The position numbers and the translations under genes are program-made. Positions 5,766 through 8,108 of a stretch of 8,108 bases of DNA are shown here, piece after piece. Each line of letters opens with the position of its first letter. The first letter of the stretch is position 1. Where the stretch lies: NCBI GenBank assembly GCA_017623955.1, contig JAGAOA010000126.1:1-8108 (forward strand), in the 5' to 3' direction. The notes beneath the pieces were generated by a model. The model searched no databases and had not been told where the DNA came from. It worked only from the letters and a program-made list of their open reading frames with translations. This DNA comes from Opitutales bacterium. GTDB lineage: Bacteria; Verrucomicrobiota; Verrucomicrobiae; Opitutales; CAG-312.

Positions 5766-6983
5766 ATGTTTAATAATAGAGTGTATCGTTGGTTATTGGT
5801 CGGTTTATTGTGGGTTGTAGCGTTACTCAATTATATGGATAGGCAGATATTGTCTACGTTACAACCTGCAATTTCAGTAGATATTCCACAACTAAGGCTT
5901 GCAGAAAACTTCGGTCAACTCATGGCAGTTTTCCTTTGGATTTATGCAATCATAGCTCCATTTGCTGGAATGGCTGGCGATAAATTCGACAAAAAGTGGG
6001 TAATAGTTTACTCGTTGGGAATTTGGAGTTTGATAACATTTTTGATGGGATTTGCACAGAATTTTACTCAGCTATATATTTTGCGGGCGGGTATGGGTTT
6101 TTCTGAAGCGTTATATCTTCCAGCTGCGCTTGCTTTGATTGCATCGGTTCATACTGATAAAAGTAGAGGTTTAGCTATTGGAATACATATGACAGGTTTA
6201 TATGTTGGGCAAGCTCTAGGTGGGTTTGGTGCAATTCTTTCAGATGTAGCATCGTGGAGATTAGCTTTTATTACATTAGGCTTGTTTGGAGTTTGTTACG
6301 CATTTTTACTTAGTGTATGTTTAAGAAGTTCTAAGGCGACATCTGAAAAAATTGATAATAGAGTAGTATCAATCAATTTAATTGATAGCTTTAAAACTCT
6401 GTTAAGAAATCAGCAATTTATAATTATTCTTTTTTATTTTGGAGCAATATCAATGCCAAGTTGGGCGAGTAAAAATTGGTTACCGACGCTTTTTGCTCAA
6501 AATCTAGATTTAGAGATGAAATTATCTGGTCCCATTGCAACAATATCGCTTGCGGTTGCATCGTTTATTGGGGTAATGATTGGTGGAATGTTATCGGACA
6601 AATTGGGAGCAAGGTTTCTTAGAGGTAGAGTATTTGTATTATCTATGGGGCTGTTCTTATGTATTCCTGGATTGATATTTATGGGATTTTGCCAGTCAGC
6701 TATTTGGGTAATTATTTCTTGTATATGTTTCGGCGTAGGTTTTGGTTTTTTAGATGCAAACAATATGCCTGTATTGTGTCAATTTATAGATTCTCGCAGT
6801 AGAGCAGGGGCGTACGGATTTATGAATACAGTTGGCGTATCGGCAGGAGGTATTGTTACTATTTTATTTGGAAAGTTATCTGATGATGGTAATCTTAGTA
6901 CGGCATTTGCTTCATTAGCTGTTTTTATGGTTGTAGTTCTTGTTGTCGTTGTTGCGTTCTTGAAACCTTCAAAAAATATATAG
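5766..6983 (+). CDS. MFS transporter, probable sialic acid or sugar-acid importer
   Basis: This 405-aa protein has the 12-helix major facilitator layout with a central polar loop at about 186-215. NYMDRQIL (22-29) ends helix 1, as in the anion:cation symporter and spinster-like groups. GMAGDKFDKKWVI (68-80) is motif A, ILRAGMGFSEA (105-115) is the Arg-bearing motif B, and GGMLSDKLGARF (273-284) repeats motif A in the second half. Family members move hexuronates, sialic acid, phthalate and other organic anions with protons. It starts one base after the lyase stop codon with no Shine-Dalgarno, so the two are surely co-transcribed and probably coupled. That placement makes sialic acid the most likely substrate, but the sequence alone does not decide it. 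No outer-membrane porin or sialidase is nearby. Confidence 0.87.
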   Translation: MFNNRVYRWLLVGLLWVVALLNYMDRQILSTLQPAISVDIPQLRLAENFGQLMAVFLWIYAIIAPFAGMAGDKFDKKWVIVYSLGIWSLITFLMGFAQNFTQLYILRAGMGFSEALYLPAALALIASVHTDKSRGLAIGIHMTGLYVGQALGGFGAILSDVASWRLAFITLGLFGVCYAFLLSVCLRSSKATSEKIDNRVVSINLIDSFKTLLRNQQFIIILFYFGAISMPSWASKNWLPTLFAQNLDLEMKLSGPIATISLAVASFIGVMIGGMLSDKLGARFLRGRVFVLSMGLFLCIPGLIFMGFCQSAIWVIISCICFGVGFGFLDANNMPVLCQFIDSRSRAGAYGFMNTVGVSAGGIVTILFGKLSDDGNLSTAFASLAVFMVVVLVVVVAFLKPSKNI

Positions 6984-6985
6984 GA
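6982..6985 (+). promoter_or_regulatory. Shine-Dalgarno sequence for the phosphoesterase
   Basis: AGGA overlaps the TAG stop of the MFS gene and lies seven bases before the ATG at 6993. It supports that start and continued translation along the operon. Confidence 0.55.
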
Positions 6986-6992
6986 TAATATT

Positions 6993-7913
6993 ATGGACAG
7001 ACGTACGTTTATTAATGCTTGTACAGGTTTGTGTTTGTTTAACATTAGTGGATTTTCAAATGTTAAACAGCAATTTGTTTCTTTTGCTCAGATTTCAGAT
7101 ATGCAATTTGGAATGGCAAATATAGATGCTCAAGGTAAACTTAGTAGAGGTATACGCAAAACAATTCATCCATTAAAGACTATTCCAGAAAAACACCCCT
7201 TAAAAGAATTTCAATTACATAAATATAATAAGGAAATTGAAAATTGTAATATTTGTATTGATACGATAAACAAGATGAAACCCAACTTTTTGTTTGTTAC
7301 GGGAGATATGGTGCAACACATGGGTAATAAAAAAGAATTGGAAATTTTCAAAAATGTAATTGGAAGAGTGCATAAATCTATAAAAATTTATTATGTGCCT
7401 GGAAATCATGATTTATCTGGAAATTCTCCCCAAAGTATAAGTAACTTCATAAAAGAATATGGATATGATAGATTTTGTTTTACCAAAAACAATGTTGCTT
7501 TTATTGGCATAAACACAGAAATCATAAAATCAAAAAATCAAAATTTACGTAACTCACATTTTGAATGGATAGAAAAATCTCTTGATAAAGTAAAAGATGT
7601 TTCAAAGATAATAGTTTTTGGTCATACCCCGATATTTATGATTGATATAAACGAGGGAAACTCTTATTCAAATTTTCCTATAAATGAAAGAAAACGTTAT
7701 GTAGAAATATTTAACAAGTACAAAGTTTCGGCGTACCATTGTGGACATACGCATAAATTTAACATCATAAAATCTCAATATTGTTGTAAACAAATAGTTG
7801 TTGGTGCTGTTGGAATTCCTTTAGGTGTAGATGCTTCATCTGGATATTATATAGACGACAAATGGATTAAAATATCTGAACCAAATCCAGATTGTTCCAA
7901 ATTATATATATGA
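6993..7913 (+). CDS. Calcineurin-like metallophosphoesterase with Tat-like leader (CPPED1-like)
   Basis: This 306-aa protein hydrolyses phosphoester bonds with a two-metal centre; the substrate is unknown. The family motifs appear in order: D36-x-Q38 in SDMQFG, GD at 104-105, GNHD (137-140), GH (210-211) and GHTH (251-254). Gln replaces the more usual His in the first motif, as in the CPPED1-type branch. The N terminus MDRRTFINACTGLCLF resembles a twin-arginine leader, though the hydrophobic stretch is short, so export is possible but unproven. It is the third gene of the lyase operon, nine bases after the MFS gene, with an AGGA ribosome site. It looks more AT-rich than the genes before it, with many Asn, Lys and Ile codons, which may mean a separate origin. 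A role in removing phosphate from a glycan or sugar is speculative. It ends in TGA. Confidence 0.83.
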   Translation: MDRRTFINACTGLCLFNISGFSNVKQQFVSFAQISDMQFGMANIDAQGKLSRGIRKTIHPLKTIPEKHPLKEFQLHKYNKEIENCNICIDTINKMKPNFLFVTGDMVQHMGNKKELEIFKNVIGRVHKSIKIYYVPGNHDLSGNSPQSISNFIKEYGYDRFCFTKNNVAFIGINTEIIKSKNQNLRNSHFEWIEKSLDKVKDVSKIIVFGHTPIFMIDINEGNSYSNFPINERKRYVEIFNKYKVSAYHCGHTHKFNIIKSQYCCKQIVVGAVGIPLGVDASSGYYIDDKWIKISEPNPDCSKLYI

Positions 7914-7929
7914 TTTCAATCATTACTAT

Positions 7930-7983
7930 TGTGCGTTAAAATCAGAGAGTTAATCAATAGAAATTACAGAGAAAATACGCACA
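7930..7983. repeat. Short inverted repeat downstream of the phosphoesterase
   Basis: TGTGCGT (7930-7936) and ACGCACA (7977-7983) are exact inverted copies separated by 40 bases in the gap after the phosphoesterase stop. The arms do not extend further and no T-run follows, so it is not a normal terminator. It could be an RNA stem or chance. The rest of 7914-8015 shows nothing else. Confidence 0.25.
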
Positions 7984-8015
7984 GCCAAGGCGATTAAAGT
8001 ATTGTATATAAACAA

Positions 8016-8048
8016 AAAAGCGAGCTATACTAAGTATAACTCGCTTTT
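8016..8048. terminator. Terminator of tRNA-Phe, probably bidirectional
   Basis: AAAAGCGAG (8016-8024) pairs with CTCGCTTTT (8040-8048). After a C/A mismatch, TATAC (8026-8030) pairs with GTATA (8034-8038) around a three-base loop. On the minus strand it starts five bases after the tRNA 3' end and finishes in a six-T run. It is also the only good hairpin after the lyase operon on the plus strand, so it may end both transcripts. Confidence 0.8.
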
Positions 8049-8052
8049 AAAA

Positions 8053-8108
8053 TGGTGGCCAGACCAGGAATCGAACCAGGGACACAAGGATTTTCAGTCC
8101 TCCGCTCT
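8053..8108 (-). tRNA. tRNA-Phe (GAA), 3' part
   Basis: The minus strand gives the last 56 bases of a tRNA; about 20 bases of the 5' acceptor strand and D arm lie beyond the window. The anticodon stem GAGGA/UCCUU encloses the loop CUGAAAA, with anticodon GAA at 8095-8093. The variable loop is GUGUC, the T loop is UUCGAUU, and the 3' end is ACCA with CCA encoded in the gene. The layout aligns base for base with E. coli tRNA-Phe. The T stem CCUGG/CCUGG has a U-U mismatch at its middle pair (8066 and 8078). Confidence 0.92.

Noticed and set aside
6497..7045. Two 88-codon minus-strand reading frames opposite the MFS gene.
   Set aside because: They are antisense shadows of a clear MFS gene, with low-complexity translations and no recognisable domain.

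Overview
This is an AT-rich bacterial segment with dense, short-spaced genes that use TGA as a normal stop codon. The best taxonomic marker is the 52-residue basic protein at 599-757, which matches the small basic protein restricted to the PVC superphylum (Planctomycetes, Verrucomicrobia, Chlamydiae, Lentisphaerae and relatives). The low GC and the short, chlamydia-sized glutamyl-tRNA reductase point to a Verrucomicrobia-, Kiritimatiella- or Lentisphaera-like lineage. A host- or mucin-associated lifestyle is plausible because of the sialic acid genes, but that is inference. Most starts have no Shine-Dalgarno sequence.

Left part, mostly core genes. Positions 1-494 hold the 3' end of a LUD-domain (LutC/DUF162-like) protein. 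The PVC small basic protein follows as a probable single-gene unit with its own candidate promoter, a strong ribosome binding site and a clear terminator (790-826). Next is a two-gene operon: a long-chain polyprenyl diphosphate synthase (877-1869) and, one base later, hemA for glutamyl-tRNA reductase (1871-2866). It ends in a bidirectional hairpin (2866-2897) that also serves the convergent gene on the other strand.

Right part, accessory sugar metabolism. A membrane acyltransferase of the DUF5009/HGSNAT (NagX-like) type lies on the minus strand (2905-3969). It is divergent from a GntR/FCD-family regulator (4111-4722). Downstream of the regulator, the intergenic region 4723-4843 carries a consensus -35 box and two copies of a 14-bp sequence, one of them inside a perfect 16-bp palindrome. 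This looks like the operator region of the next operon: N-acetylneuraminate lyase (4844-5764), an MFS transporter one base later (5766-6983) and a metallophosphoesterase with a Tat-like leader (6993-7913). The simplest model is import of sialic acid by the MFS protein, cleavage by the lyase to N-acetylmannosamine and pyruvate, and substrate-dependent control by the GntR protein. The phosphoesterase and the acyltransferase are the unexplained partners. The nanE, nanK, nagA and nagB steps are not in the window.

The right edge contains a strong hairpin (8016-8048) and most of a tRNA-Phe(GAA) gene on the minus strand, cut by the window end. I saw no insertion sequence, CRISPR array, phage gene or integrase. 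I did not find a clearly new system. The most interesting candidates are the operator-controlled lyase/transporter/phosphoesterase cassette and its divergent acyltransferase neighbour.
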